A DNA stretch of 34,854 nucleotides, from NCBI GenBank assembly GCA_003514305.1, contig DORE01000049.1, positions 1 through 34,854 of the forward strand, read 5' to 3'. Within the stretch, counting starts at the first letter, position 1; each line of letters starts with the position of its first letter. This document shows, in pieces, positions 1 through 8,956 of this stretch. This DNA is from Gammaproteobacteria bacterium (GTDB taxonomy: Bacteria; Pseudomonadota; Gammaproteobacteria; Pseudomonadales; Pseudohongiellaceae). The notes under the pieces are model-generated. The model had not been told where the DNA came from. It saw only the letters and a program-made list of their open reading frames with translations, and did no database searches. The translations under genes and the position numbers were made by a program.

Positions 1-2736
1 CAAGGATCTACAAACCAGATCGCCAACTTCAATCTGCGGGGTCTTGGGCCCAGAGCAACCTTGACGCTGGTTGATGGCAAGCGTGTCGTGGAGAGCAATG
101 TTCAACAATTGCTTCCTACTATGGCGATCGAACGCATGGACATCGTGACCGATGGTGCTGCTACTATCTACGGGACTGACGCAGTTGCAGGAGTCGTGAA
201 CATTGTTCCTTATACCTCATACGACGGTTTTAAGGTCGAAATGTACGAAGAGGGCGACAGTAGAGGGGATTATCGCAAAATCGAAACCTCCTTCTTGGGC
301 GGCACTAGCATCGGTGACATTGACATCGTTGTCGCAGGTTCATTCCAAGACGGCGGAACCCTTGAATGGCATGAGCGGCCAGAGTATGTGCGCGCAGGCC
401 TTACCCATAACGGCGGATCGAATCCCGGAAGCTTCATTGTGCCGGTTCGAGACGCTGCTGGTAATTTAACCTACGGAGCAACCGGATTACCTACAACCCG
501 TCAGTTAACAGATCCCTCTTGTGGAAGAGATGTCAGTTCAGATCAAAACGCATTTGGAAACAGTGCTTGGGGAAACCCGCTGGGAACTCGGTGCTTCCTG
601 AGCTTCGGTGATACTCGAGACTTCATGGAAGAGGTAGATACCGCAAATTTTTACTCAAATTTTAATTGGGAAGTCAGTGAGGACCTTTCCCTAAGTGCAC
701 AATTTATCTATAACAGACAAATTGTGCGTGGGCGTCAAAATCCTGGTAACCCTGGTTTCCGAGAAGATGATCTTCCGACAGTACGCGGCGAACTACCCGG
801 CAACTTATTTAGGGCAGCTTCATCGTCGGGTGCGCCACTGTTTGCTCAACCACTGCGGGATGCCGGCGGCAATGTCGTCAATGATGGCTTCGGCCAGCCT
901 CTGCCTTTCCGTGACAGCAATGGCATAGTGACTCTCGCGCAGAATCAGTTCGCTTCGATCGATACTGATCCTCTTGGGGGTGTGCCATTCAATGAAGATG
1001 TCCGCATCACCCAATGGTTACCATTCGGCAAAAACGGCATCCCAAACACCCTGCCTCTGAAAATGCAGCAGGATGGCGGACTGAACATAGAGCTTGATGA
1101 CAAACGCACTTCCCGAATCGCATTCGGAGCCGATTTCACCGTGCCCTATCTGCAAGGATGGGAAGGCACGGCTTTCTATACCTTTGGCCAAACCAAGCAG
1201 AACGATATTGCCAACCAAGACTTCAGCTTCAGCGCGGTTGAGCAGGGTTTAAATTGTGATGTCATCACTGACGTCGCTTCATGCTTTAATCCGTTTGGCG
1301 CAATCGACCCACGCTTTCGAAACTCACAGCAGGTCGCTGACTCTGTCTTTACTCAATATAGAGAGAGAAATATCGACCAGCTGCACACCTTTGATCTGAT
1401 CTTGAACGGCGAGCTGCCCGTGAATTTCGAGTTACCTGGAGGGCCAATAGCAATGGCAGTTGGCTACCAGCGACGCGAAGAACGGGACGAGGACAATCCT
1501 CCGCTGGGTGATGTTATGAATGACCAGCTCATCGGCAATCAGGAGCTGCCGCAGATCAACTCCCGCTACAGTGATTCGTATTTTGCAGAGTTCAACTTTC
1601 CGATTCTGGATAACCTTGGGCTCAGCGCTTCAATCAGAGACGAGAGCTTCAGTACCGGCCAAGGCGAGGTCATCGACAAATACGGCCTTACCTATCAGCC
1701 TACTGAATGGCTGGGCCTGAGGGCAACAACTGGTAAAGCCTTTATCGTTCCTACGCTACCCCAGCTCAACAGCCCGGAGCAGTGCGGATTGAGTAACTTT
1801 GATGACCCTTTCACCCCTTCACAGGGCTTCATCACTTCCTGTAGTGTTGGTAATTCTGCGCTAGCGCCAGAGACTTCCGAAAGCTCCTCAGTTGGCTTCG
1901 ATCTCACTCTATTTGACGAGTTGACCTGGTCGGTGACCTGGAGTGAGACGGATTTTGCGGATCGAATCGTCAGTACAACAACGCAAGACATTGCACGCAG
2001 CGACTTCAAAAATTTCCAGGACTGGTCTGGCTTTTCGCCAACGACGGCCCAGCCTGAGCCGACAGAAGATCAGCTAAGGCAATGGGTGACGAGCGGACTG
2101 GCGGATCCGAGGATCGTTCGTAATGACCTGCTTCAGCCAACGCGGCTGTTGCAATCAGACAGCAATGCCTCCACCATGCTGGTTAAAGCTTGGGATACCT
2201 CTCTTGGCTACAGCTTTTCATTCGATGACCTTGGGCTCGACTTTGTTGATGGCTGGGGCAGAGTAAACATGCTGCTAAATGCTACTTTGGTCGATTCGTA
2301 CCGGTTCCAGCTGCAGTCTGATTCACCTGAACTAGAAGCTGTAGGTGGTCAGAATAATGACTTTGGTGCGGTCCCGCCCATTCCTGAACTCAGAGCAAAC
2401 CTGAGAGTCAACTGGACGTTAGGCCAGCATAGCATCAGTGCCACAGGGCGCTATGTAGATGAGTTGGTGTTTGATGCCAACGAATTCAGTTTCCAAAGAT
2501 TCTTCCCCGGAAATGAATGGGTCTCAACCGACATCATCAAAGATTGGAGCCAGATGGACATGTTCTACAGCTATCGGGATCTCAACGCCCTGGGAGGGTC
2601 TTTTAACTTCTCTATCGGTGCCCGCAACGTGTTCGACCGCATGCCTCAGAAGACTGGGATGATCGCTGGTGTGGTGGCATCCATGCAGGATCCGCTCGGC
2701 CGGGTAATCTACGCGCGCGTTAACTATAACTTCTAA
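1..2736 (+). CDS. TonB-dependent outer-membrane receptor, 5'-truncated by window edge
   Basis: Outer-membrane beta-barrel receptor that takes up a bound ligand using TonB/ExbBD energy. The frame is open from base 1, giving 911 visible residues; the signal peptide, any TonB box and the start of the plug lie outside the window. The first residues (NFNLRGLGPRATLTLVDGKR) are a classic plug segment, followed by the IERMDIVTDGAATIYGTDAVAGVVNI stretch (split: IERMDIVTDGAA and YGTDAVAGVVNI) typical of the plug end. The rest is aromatic-rich alternating barrel strand sequence, and the protein ends in a final strand with terminal Phe (RVNYNF), the usual BAM recognition signal. The large loops and plug wording resemble the receptors of heterotrophic marine gammaproteobacteria. 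The ligand cannot be told from sequence; no siderophore or vitamin genes lie nearby. Family assignment is very secure. Confidence 0.96.
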   Translation, partial: QGSTNQIANFNLRGLGPRATLTLVDGKRVVESNVQQLLPTMAIERMDIVTDGAATIYGTDAVAGVVNIVPYTSYDGFKVEMYEEGDSRGDYRKIETSFLGGTSIGDIDIVVAGSFQDGGTLEWHERPEYVRAGLTHNGGSNPGSFIVPVRDAAGNLTYGATGLPTTRQLTDPSCGRDVSSDQNAFGNSAWGNPLGTRCFLSFGDTRDFMEEVDTANFYSNFNWEVSEDLSLSAQFIYNRQIVRGRQNPGNPGFREDDLPTVRGELPGNLFRAASSSGAPLFAQPLRDAGGNVVNDGFGQPLPFRDSNGIVTLAQNQFASIDTDPLGGVPFNEDVRITQWLPFGKNGIPNTLPLKMQQDGGLNIELDDKRTSRIAFGADFTVPYLQGWEGTAFYTFGQTKQNDIANQDFSFSAVEQGLNCDVITDVASCFNPFGAIDPRFRNSQQVADSVFTQYRERNIDQLHTFDLILNGELPVNFELPGGPIAMAVGYQRREERDEDNPPLGDVMNDQLIGNQELPQINSRYSDSYFAEFNFPILDNLGLSASIRDESFSTGQGEVIDKYGLTYQPTEWLGLRATTGKAFIVPTLPQLNSPEQCGLSNFDDPFTPSQGFITSCSVGNSALAPETSESSSVGFDLTLFDELTWSVTWSETDFADRIVSTTTQDIARSDFKNFQDWSGFSPTTAQPEPTEDQLRQWVTSGLADPRIVRNDLLQPTRLLQSDSNASTMLVKAWDTSLGYSFSFDDLGLDFVDGWGRVNMLLNATLVDSYRFQLQSDSPELEAVGGQNNDFGAVPPIPELRANLRVNWTLGQHSISATGRYVDELVFDANEFSFQRFFPGNEWVSTDIIKDWSQMDMFYSYRDLNALGGSFNFSIGARNVFDRMPQKTGMIAGVVASMQDPLGRVIYARVNYNF

Positions 2737-2782
2737 GTCCAGGAGTTAGCGGTAACAACGAGCAGTTCAACGCCGTCTCAAC

Positions 2783-2815
2783 AAACGGTAGCCTGACTTT
2801 TCAGGCTACCGTTTT
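2783..2815 (+). terminator. Rho-independent terminator of the TonB receptor gene, possibly bidirectional
   Basis: A perfect 14-bp stem (AAACGGTAGCCTGA at 2783-2796 pairing with 2801-2814) with a CTTT loop runs into a TTTT tract. It starts 47 bases after the receptor stop codon. The A-rich 5' flank gives a short T run on the minus strand too, so it may also stop read-through from the convergent gene ending at 2888. Confidence 0.9.
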
Positions 2816-2887
2816 AACTATAAGTTCTTTTTGCCTATACCCTTACCTTGCAATTCTGCAAAAGTATGAACCTGTCTGACATATCGT

Positions 2888-3874
2888 TCAGTTACTCGCA
2901 TGCTGCCTTTCCTTGGCGCGTCCGGCACTGAGGATGTTCTCAATGGCATAGTTCCCTTCATGACACGCATATTCATACATGACGTAACCTGGATCCCGGG
3001 TCAACGGCATGGAGATAGTGAAGGGAGCTGTCAGACTCTCCGGATCAGTCATCCGCGCCTCCCAGATGATCGTGTCTAAGCTTACCCGAGTGAAGCGCTC
3101 AAGCACGTGAAAGTCTTCAGAGATAGGCACTCCTTTTAGGCGCCCCCCTGCCATGCTATTGGCTAACATCCCACGATCATTGAAATTCGTCGTTTCTATC
3201 TCTAGCGTATCGCCATCCCAGCGCGCCACTGAGTCTCCCATCCACAGCTTCACTTTGCTATCAACATGCGCTTCCTTAGATAGAGAAAGGATACGTACGT
3301 CATGAATCATCTCATAGACAATCGTAAAACTGTCATCGGTCTGAATAAAACGGTAGGCATTGTTATAGCCCGCCGGCAGCATCGAGCCCGGCACCCCTCG
3401 TGTAATGCAGCGATCCCAAACTGTATGGTATTTATAGTCATTCTCGACGTTGGCAAAGTAGAAATCCCGCGTCGCCAAAGCAGACTTACGAATAGGTGCG
3501 CGGCCATTCGAGGGATCGACAATCATAGAAGTTTGGCCGGTCGAAAGCACAGTATCGCCTGAATCGAGCCAGATCTGGTTGTATCCACCGACAGAACCAC
3601 CGGCTACAACCACAATATTGTTATCGTTACGCTCTCGCCTATCGGCAACGTTCTGCTCCATCGAGGCAATTTCATCCGCACTAAGAAACGCTCTGTCTGC
3701 CATAGTAAGCGGACGCTCTATGGGGGTAATCGTGTCGTTTGTCCAAACTCCCGAAAAATCAGGGTGGCCATCAGAAAGACGGGGAACTAAATAGTCCTGT
3801 GCACTGGCGACAGAACAGGCGAAGACGAGCAAGAAAAAAGCTCCTACCCGTTGAGGATGAGAACGTCGTCGCAT
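2888..3874 (-). CDS. Secreted protein of unknown function (YACHEGNY-type family)
   Basis: 328 residues with a clear Sec signal peptide (MRRR n-region, hydrophobic core, cleavage probably after ASA at residue 25). The mature start, a GHPDFSGVWTND motif followed by PIERP, and the C-terminal YEYACHEGNYAIENIL motif recur in a group of uncharacterised exported proteins I remember from Acidobacteria and Gammaproteobacteria; I cannot attach a biochemical function. Two cysteines remain after processing (in WDRCITRG and YACHEG) and could form a disulfide. A middle WDGDTLEIETTNF segment suggests a beta-rich, lipocalin-like fold, which is inference only. The start is supported by AGGAG five to nine bases upstream. 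It stands alone, convergent with the TonB receptor gene. Confidence 0.8.
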   Translation of the reverse strand: MRRRSHPQRVGAFFLLVFACSVASAQDYLVPRLSDGHPDFSGVWTNDTITPIERPLTMADRAFLSADEIASMEQNVADRRERNDNNIVVVAGGSVGGYNQIWLDSGDTVLSTGQTSMIVDPSNGRAPIRKSALATRDFYFANVENDYKYHTVWDRCITRGVPGSMLPAGYNNAYRFIQTDDSFTIVYEMIHDVRILSLSKEAHVDSKVKLWMGDSVARWDGDTLEIETTNFNDRGMLANSMAGGRLKGVPISEDFHVLERFTRVSLDTIIWEARMTDPESLTAPFTISMPLTRDPGYVMYEYACHEGNYAIENILSAGRAKERQHASN

Positions 3875-4287
3875 CAGTAATCTCCTATCAGTAGGTTTCA
3901 GCAGGGATGACCGTTCTCAGCATACACCTACGATAGTTTTTGTGGCAAACCGATTGCCAAACGCCCGGCAACTTCGGCGCAGCTCAGCTAAACCAGAAAC
4001 ATACCAAGTAATGGCCTCGCATGACCTCAGGGGAACCCTCAAGGGGAAAGGCAATCATTTCGCAGCGGGTCGGCCGAGATGACAGGAGGCGAGCAAGGAG
4101 CTTTCACCAGTACTTCAAAAGGGCTTCGGCACATCACTTACGGTATCGTTCCGTTCGGAAATCGCCTTCAACTCCGAAATGGCGGAGTCTCTTCGCCGAC
4201 AACTCTGCTTGATGGCGCGGCTAAGCCTATTATGATCTACTTGCTACGTGTATCCGACAAATCGCGTGCTATCACCATAAAGAAATC
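3875..4287. other. 413-base intergenic region, no convincing gene
   Basis: This divergent spacer must hold promoters for the secreted protein (minus) and the PhoD-like gene (plus). I see a candidate sigma70 promoter near its right end but no tRNA, no strong hairpin with a T tract and no repeat. Two short plus-strand open frames (4021-4212, 63 codons; 4079-4291, 70 codons) lack recognisable similarity and a good ribosome-binding site. The second ends with TGA overlapping the ATG at 4288, which is noted separately. Confidence 0.6.
4209..4236 (+). promoter_or_regulatory. Candidate sigma70 promoter for the PhoD-like gene
   Basis: TTGATG (4209-4214) and TATGAT (4231-4236) are separated by 16 bases, matching the consensus at 4 and 5 of 6 positions. 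Transcription would start near 4243, about 45 bases before the ATG. Read by eye only. Confidence 0.4.
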
Positions 4288-5952
4288 ATGAACAAAAAGA
4301 AAAATAAAGAGATCTATTTATCCTCTGGCGGGCGTCGACAGTTCTTGCAAAAAGGAGCAGGCAGTATTGCTAGCGCTTGGCTTTCAGCCTGGCCTTGGCA
4401 AAAGCTTATGGCCGAGCAGGATCTTAACCCTATCGAAGAAAACTGGGATACCGGGAACGTCAGGCATCTCCTGCCTGCCGTAAACCACTCAACCTTTTTA
4501 ATCAAAGCCTCTTTTAACCAGCCTTTAGATTCAGCTCCAAAACTGCGAATCCAAGACGGATCAAACCACCGCGAGACAGTCGGTGTGTTAAACGACACAG
4601 CAGGTGAGTTTTGGCAGTTTTACGCGTCTGATCTGCGTCCCAATACGCAGTATGAGCTCACCCTTCAGGATCGTATCGGCAATTCGCTGTGTGACTCTTG
4701 GCCACTTTCCACCTTTCCATCACCGCAACAGCATCCAGACAGGATAAGAGTGTTGTTTTATACCTGCGCCGGCGGCCGTGAAGGAGAATACTTCGGAATC
4801 GGAGATCGTCGGGAAAATTTGCCAGTTGCGATTCGCAAGAGGATTTTGCAGAGAGGGCTATCGTTCGCGCCACAAGCTGCGGTGGCGAACGGAGATCATA
4901 TTTACTGGGATCTGCACACTTGGCAGGGCGAACAAGCAGGTGAATTGAGTGCGCAGGGGCAGCAGTCTGACTTTGATTTCGCCGCCAGAGTTCTGGGTGG
5001 CAGCAATGAAATGGCCTTGAAGCTCGCCGCTGGCCCGCAGATCGTTCCACTTTACGGCACGACCTTCCGATCAACACCAGTCTATTTCCTGCAGGATGAT
5101 CATGATCACTGGGAGAACGATTCACCACTGACCTACCCGGTTCCTTGGTTTCAACTGCAACTGGCCCGCACGACCCAGCAGATGTATTACCCGGAATTCC
5201 TCCCCGATGCCAATAGATCTGTCGGCCTACCGTATTCCTCAAGCTCAGAGCGCGGCGACCTCTCCGAGAGTTTTGGCACGTTGCGATATGGAGATTTGCT
5301 GGAGGTTTTGCTGTATGACGTAAGACGTACACTCAATGTGGGAGACCTGAACTCAGTGTTTCTGGATCGAACCGTTGAAAATTGGCTGGCGCAGCGGACC
5401 AGCTCGAAGGACACCCGGCACCTGGTCCACGTCCCTTCAAATCCGCCAGGCTGGACGGCGGGAAAATGGGGAGAGTGGTACCCGGATGTCCTGCATCCTG
5501 AGACTGGTGATCTAACCACGCAGATTCCGAAGCCACACTGGCGACAAGGCTGGGCTGACCAACATGACAGAATCATGCAGTCACTGACAGACATGAAGCA
5601 TCGCAACCCGATGGTGATATCTGGTGACCTTCATGCGACAGGGGTGGGCACCATGTTCGGTTCCGGCAACAGGAATTTTACTGACAATCCAATCACCACG
5701 GTTTTATGCGGTCCCGTCAGCACGGCTGAACGGGGGTTTCCCTCAAAAGTCAGAGGTGTTGCTGCGGCGCCTTCCGCCTATTTGGATTTTGAAGAACAAA
5801 TCTCGCCCATCGAAGAGCATGGTTTCAGCATTGTCGATTTTGAGCGGGATCGCATACAGGTCAAGTTATTTAAGTGGGACGTCAACTCGCAGCCCTTGAG
5901 CGCCATTGATTCACTGGAGCCCTATCATACCTTTGAATTGGAGCGTCCATAG
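4288..5952 (+). CDS. PhoD-like metallophosphatase with twin-arginine signal
   Basis: 554 residues. It is predicted to be an exported phosphomonoesterase or phosphodiesterase of the PhoD/alkaline phosphatase D class, a calcineurin-like metallophosphoesterase. The N-terminus carries Arg16-Arg17 in GRRQFLQKG, a Tat-type motif, before a short hydrophobic stretch, implying folded export. A beta-sandwich N-terminal domain spans roughly residues 50-145. Metal-binding motifs follow in PhoD order: NGDHIYWD (Asp203, His204, Tyr206), QDDHDHWEND (Asp270-Asp271-His272-Asp273) and SGDLHATG (Asp447, His449). In Bacillus PhoD the equivalent residues bind Fe3+ and Ca2+. The ATG start is favoured because it places the Tat motif correctly, although no strong Shine-Dalgarno is visible. 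The hydrophobic part of the signal is unusually rich in Trp. The natural substrate is unknown, and no phosphate transport genes are adjacent. Confidence 0.88.
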   Translation: MNKKKNKEIYLSSGGRRQFLQKGAGSIASAWLSAWPWQKLMAEQDLNPIEENWDTGNVRHLLPAVNHSTFLIKASFNQPLDSAPKLRIQDGSNHRETVGVLNDTAGEFWQFYASDLRPNTQYELTLQDRIGNSLCDSWPLSTFPSPQQHPDRIRVLFYTCAGGREGEYFGIGDRRENLPVAIRKRILQRGLSFAPQAAVANGDHIYWDLHTWQGEQAGELSAQGQQSDFDFAARVLGGSNEMALKLAAGPQIVPLYGTTFRSTPVYFLQDDHDHWENDSPLTYPVPWFQLQLARTTQQMYYPEFLPDANRSVGLPYSSSSERGDLSESFGTLRYGDLLEVLLYDVRRTLNVGDLNSVFLDRTVENWLAQRTSSKDTRHLVHVPSNPPGWTAGKWGEWYPDVLHPETGDLTTQIPKPHWRQGWADQHDRIMQSLTDMKHRNPMVISGDLHATGVGTMFGSGNRNFTDNPITTVLCGPVSTAERGFPSKVRGVAAAPSAYLDFEEQISPIEEHGFSIVDFERDRIQVKLFKWDVNSQPLSAIDSLEPYHTFELERP

Positions 5953-6162
5953 CAAGGGAGTCCTCTGTTTGTTCCACCAGAGGGCAGCTGTCGCTGGATC
6001 ACTCTGCGGCATAGAGGCGCGATGAGAACCGAACTCGCACGTAACTCGGCATAATTTTAATGCCCGCCAGCGCGTTTTCAATTAGTATTTCGATAAAACT
6101 AGCGCCCCAAAGACTTAACGCGCCGATCCTATATCAACATTCAATAAAAGAGCCATTACTAC

Positions 6163-7587
6163 GTGTCGCAAGCAAAATCCTTTAGCAACAACGTCAATAT
6201 AATGTTCGACAGAGCCGCAGATCTCGTAGACATTTCGCCGGGCCTGCGCGAGAAGATCAGAGTCTGCAATGCGACCTACACCAGCCGATTCGGGGTACGC
6301 CTGCGCGGCGAAGTACACACCTTTATCGGTTATCGGGCGGTTCACTCAGAACATATGGAACCCGTGAAGGGTGGTATCCGGTACGCCAGTTCGGTAAATC
6401 AGGATGAAGTCGAGGCGCTGGCCGCGCTAATGACCTACAAGTGTGCGCTTGTTGACGTGCCTTTCGGCGGATCCAAAGGCGGACTGTGCATTGATCCTAG
6501 GGTGTACAGCACCGACGAGTTAGAGAAGGTCACTCGCCGTTTCGCAGCAGAACTGATAAAACGGGACTTGATTCATCCTGCGCAGAACGTCCCGGCGCCC
6601 GACATGGGGACTGGCGAGCGCGAGATGGCATGGATAGCGGATCAATACTCGCAGATGCGGCCTACCGATATTGATGCCAAGGCCTGTGTCACCGGCAAAC
6701 CTCTAATCATGGGTGGAATCGCCGGACGCACAGAGGCCACAGGCCGTGGAATTCAATACGCTCTCAGAGAATTTTTTCGAGACAGTACCGACGTGACCCG
6801 AGCAGGCTTGTCAGGGTCACTCGACGGTAAAAGGATTATTGTTCAAGGATTGGGTAATGTAGGCTACCACGCAGCGAAATTCCTGAGCCAGGAGGATGGT
6901 GCCGTCATCACCACTGTGATTGAGAGAGATGGAGCAGTCTCGGCAGAGTCAGGTATAGACATAGGCGCACTCAAAAACTGGACTCAGGAAAATGGCGGTG
7001 TCTCCGGATTTCCGGCATCAAAATACACCTCGCCACTGGAGGCAGCATTGGAGCAAGAATGCGATATTCTGATTCCTGCTGCTACTGAAGGCGTGATACA
7101 CGCGGGTAATGCCACGAAAATCCGAGCACCCCTGATCATCGAAGCCGCGAATGGTCCGATCACTTCTGATGCGGACCAGATTCTTCGCGAGAAAAACTGC
7201 GTCATCATTCCTGATCTTTATGCCAATGCAGGCGGTGTAACAGTTTCCTATTTTGAGTGGGTCAAAAACCTCAGCCACATGCGCTTCGGCCGCATGCAGC
7301 GGCGAGAGAACGAAGCGCGCAATGAACTCATTATCAGAGAGCTGGATTCCCTATCGAGCGCCCTGGGGAAAGCTTGGGCGCCTTCAGCAAGCTTTCGGAA
7401 AGAATTCAAAGCCGGCGCGAATGAAATCGATCTGGTGCGCTCAGGTCTGGATGACACCATGCGCAAAGCCTTGCAGGAAATGCGCGCCGTGCTGCAAGAT
7501 AAAGACGGCGTTAGCGATTTCAGGACAGCAGCCTACCTGGTCGCTATCGAAAAAATTGCAGAAAGCTATCGGGTCAGAGGCCATTGA
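6163..7587 (+). CDS. gdhA: Glu/Leu/Phe/Val-family dehydrogenase, probably glutamate dehydrogenase
   Basis: Cytoplasmic enzyme interconverting glutamate with 2-oxoglutarate and ammonia. At 474 residues it is somewhat longer than the usual 420-450. All three active-site lysines of glutamate dehydrogenase are visible: Lys69 in VKGGIRY (binds the side-chain carboxylate), Lys93 in MTYKCAL and catalytic Lys105 in PFGGSKGG. Retention of the first argues for glutamate rather than leucine as substrate. The Rossmann motif GLGNVG spans 229-234. An acidic Glu follows the second beta strand (VIERDG), so NAD(H) is more likely than NADP(H). The extra length is mainly a C-terminal helical extension after the SYFEWVKN segment. 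The start is GTG, with only a weak AAAAGAG upstream; an in-frame ATG at 6202 would remove 13 residues and is a possible alternative. Confidence 0.93.
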   Translation: MSQAKSFSNNVNIMFDRAADLVDISPGLREKIRVCNATYTSRFGVRLRGEVHTFIGYRAVHSEHMEPVKGGIRYASSVNQDEVEALAALMTYKCALVDVPFGGSKGGLCIDPRVYSTDELEKVTRRFAAELIKRDLIHPAQNVPAPDMGTGEREMAWIADQYSQMRPTDIDAKACVTGKPLIMGGIAGRTEATGRGIQYALREFFRDSTDVTRAGLSGSLDGKRIIVQGLGNVGYHAAKFLSQEDGAVITTVIERDGAVSAESGIDIGALKNWTQENGGVSGFPASKYTSPLEAALEQECDILIPAATEGVIHAGNATKIRAPLIIEAANGPITSDADQILREKNCVIIPDLYANAGGVTVSYFEWVKNLSHMRFGRMQRRENEARNELIIRELDSLSSALGKAWAPSASFRKEFKAGANEIDLVRSGLDDTMRKALQEMRAVLQDKDGVSDFRTAAYLVAIEKIAESYRVRGH

Positions 7588-7679
7588 ACGCATGAGCCCT
7601 TTAAAAAGTGCCTCTCACCGCTCTCAAGACAGACCTACCCAATAGCCTCGCTCAGACGTTTTGCCTGACAGGCCCTCAC

Positions 7680-7708
7680 AGCGGTTAATTCGGAATTAAA
7701 TGACCGCT
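7680..7708. repeat. Inverted repeat downstream of glutamate dehydrogenase gene
   Basis: AGCGGT (7680-7685) pairs with ACCGCT (7703-7708), and inside lies TTAATT-CGG-AATTAA (7685-7699), giving a hairpin with one small bulge. No T tract follows, so terminator function is uncertain; it could equally be an operator for the next gene. The rest of the 274-base spacer 7588-7861 shows no gene. Confidence 0.35.
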
Positions 7709-7803
7709 CTGGGTCTATTGCCGGTATATCGGTGGACGATTCCGCCCCTCTTGATTTGTTCTCGAGCCAGAGCAAGACGCCACATTCCAGAACGTGTATT
7801 TTT

Positions 7804-7815
7804 CACGGATCCGTG
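7804..7815. promoter_or_regulatory. 12-bp perfect palindrome upstream of sterol desaturase gene
   Basis: CACGGATCCGTG sits 46 bases before the ATG at 7862, preceded by a run of five T. It is self-complementary over all 12 bases. Location suits a dimeric regulator site, but no regulator gene is adjacent. Speculative. Confidence 0.25.
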
Positions 7816-7861
7816 ATTAACTGCTCCTGGAATAAATAGTAAAAATAAGAAGCGGAATGCT

Positions 7862-8956
7862 ATGGTCGATAATTTTTCACTCAAACCGATGATTCTCGTC
7901 ATCCCAGTCCTTCTTATTCTAGTGTTTATCGAACTCAGCTTTGCCTACTTGAAAGGCAAGAAGGTCTATAATTTTCAGGACTCAATCACTTCCATCAACA
8001 TCGGTCTGCTCAGCCAATTCGTCAATTCAACCGGTGCTGTTTTTGGCGCGCTGATGTATGCGCTGATTGAAGCGCGCTACGGCACCCTTGCTTGGTCCAC
8101 TTCGAGCCCCTTCACCTGGGTTTTCACTCTGCTGCTTTATGATTTTTTGTACTACTGGGTACACCGGACCGGGCACATGGTGAACATTTTTTGGGCGGCT
8201 CACATTACTCATCATAGCAGCGAAGAATTTAACCTTTCCACCGCCATGCGACAGGCTTCAACGGGTTTCTACTTCAAATGGGTGTTCTATCTGCCACTGG
8301 CGGTTCTCGGCATTCCGGTTCAGGTTTATGTCGTTGTCGGCTTAATCGATTTGCTTTATCAATTCTGGGTACATACCCGTTTAATCGGCAGACTCGGCTT
8401 TTTAGAATGGTTCCTGGTCACCCCTTCAAACCATAGGGTTCATCATGGACAAAATGACTACTGCATCGACAAGAACTTCGGAGGGATCTTCTGTTTGTGG
8501 GACAGGCTGTTTGGCACTTACGCCGATGAACGAGCAGACGAGCCAATTGTGTATGGCATAAGAAAGCCGCTTAAAAACTGGAGTCCGGTGTGGAGTAATC
8601 TCCACTATTACAAATCGCTGTGGATTAAAGCAAAAGGCGCCAGAAGCTGGCGCGAAGGGCTGATGTTCTTGGTGGCCGAACCAGATTGGACTCCGGCAGA
8701 TATTAAAAGCACGTCAACGAAATCTCCAGCAGTCAGCACCTATCAGAAGCACAGATCCCTCGCCCCGACCTCAATCCGGCTTTCAGGTATCGCAACTACA
8801 CTGGTCTCCTTGGGGCTCTTAATTCTTTATCTGGGCACGCGGGACCAAATGCCTTTGTTCCAACAGGTAATTTTTGTTGCAGTTGCTATCGTTATGTTCG
8901 CTGGCATCGGCAAAATTTGGAGTCTTGAAAAATTTCAGTCACCACAGAATGAATAG
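7862..8956 (+). CDS. Sterol desaturase / fatty acid hydroxylase family membrane di-iron oxygenase
   Basis: 364-residue integral membrane protein expected to hydroxylate or desaturate a lipid using O2 and a di-iron centre held by histidines. The three family histidine boxes are present: HRTGH (His101, His105), HITHHS (His114, His117, His118) and NHRVHHG (His191, His194, His195). Hydrophobic spans flank them, with one at the extreme N-terminus. The downstream FGGIFCLWDRLFGTY sequence is typical of the bacterial branch related to alkylglycerol monooxygenase. After about residue 300 there is an added domain with two further membrane spans, absent from minimal family members. The gene overlaps the next one by eight bases (ATGAATAG), implying translational coupling. 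Substrate is not predictable; an ether lipid, sterol/hopanoid or fatty alcohol are all possible. Confidence 0.9.
   Translation: MVDNFSLKPMILVIPVLLILVFIELSFAYLKGKKVYNFQDSITSINIGLLSQFVNSTGAVFGALMYALIEARYGTLAWSTSSPFTWVFTLLLYDFLYYWVHRTGHMVNIFWAAHITHHSSEEFNLSTAMRQASTGFYFKWVFYLPLAVLGIPVQVYVVVGLIDLLYQFWVHTRLIGRLGFLEWFLVTPSNHRVHHGQNDYCIDKNFGGIFCLWDRLFGTYADERADEPIVYGIRKPLKNWSPVWSNLHYYKSLWIKAKGARSWREGLMFLVAEPDWTPADIKSTSTKSPAVSTYQKHRSLAPTSIRLSGIATTLVSLGLLILYLGTRDQMPLFQQVIFVAVAIVMFAGIGKIWSLEKFQSPQNE

Noticed and set aside
4021..4212. 63-codon plus-strand open frame in the 413-base spacer
   Set aside because: Arg/Ser-rich, overlaps another small frame, no ribosome-binding site and no similarity.
4658..5332. 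Minus-strand open frame of 224 codons inside the PhoD-like gene
   Set aside because: It is antisense to a gene with clear metal-binding motifs, has Arg/Ser/His-rich composition typical of a shadow frame, and no ribosome-binding site or similarity.
6163..7587. Leucine dehydrogenase as an alternative to glutamate dehydrogenase
   Set aside because: Lys69 in VKGGIRY, which binds the glutamate side-chain carboxylate, is kept, and the protein is much longer than leucine dehydrogenases (~360 residues).
8874..8948. Upstream extension of the orphan membrane protein gene
   Set aside because: It would overlap the hydroxylase gene by 83 bases; the ATG at 8949 gives the normal stop/start overlap and a suitable N-terminus.
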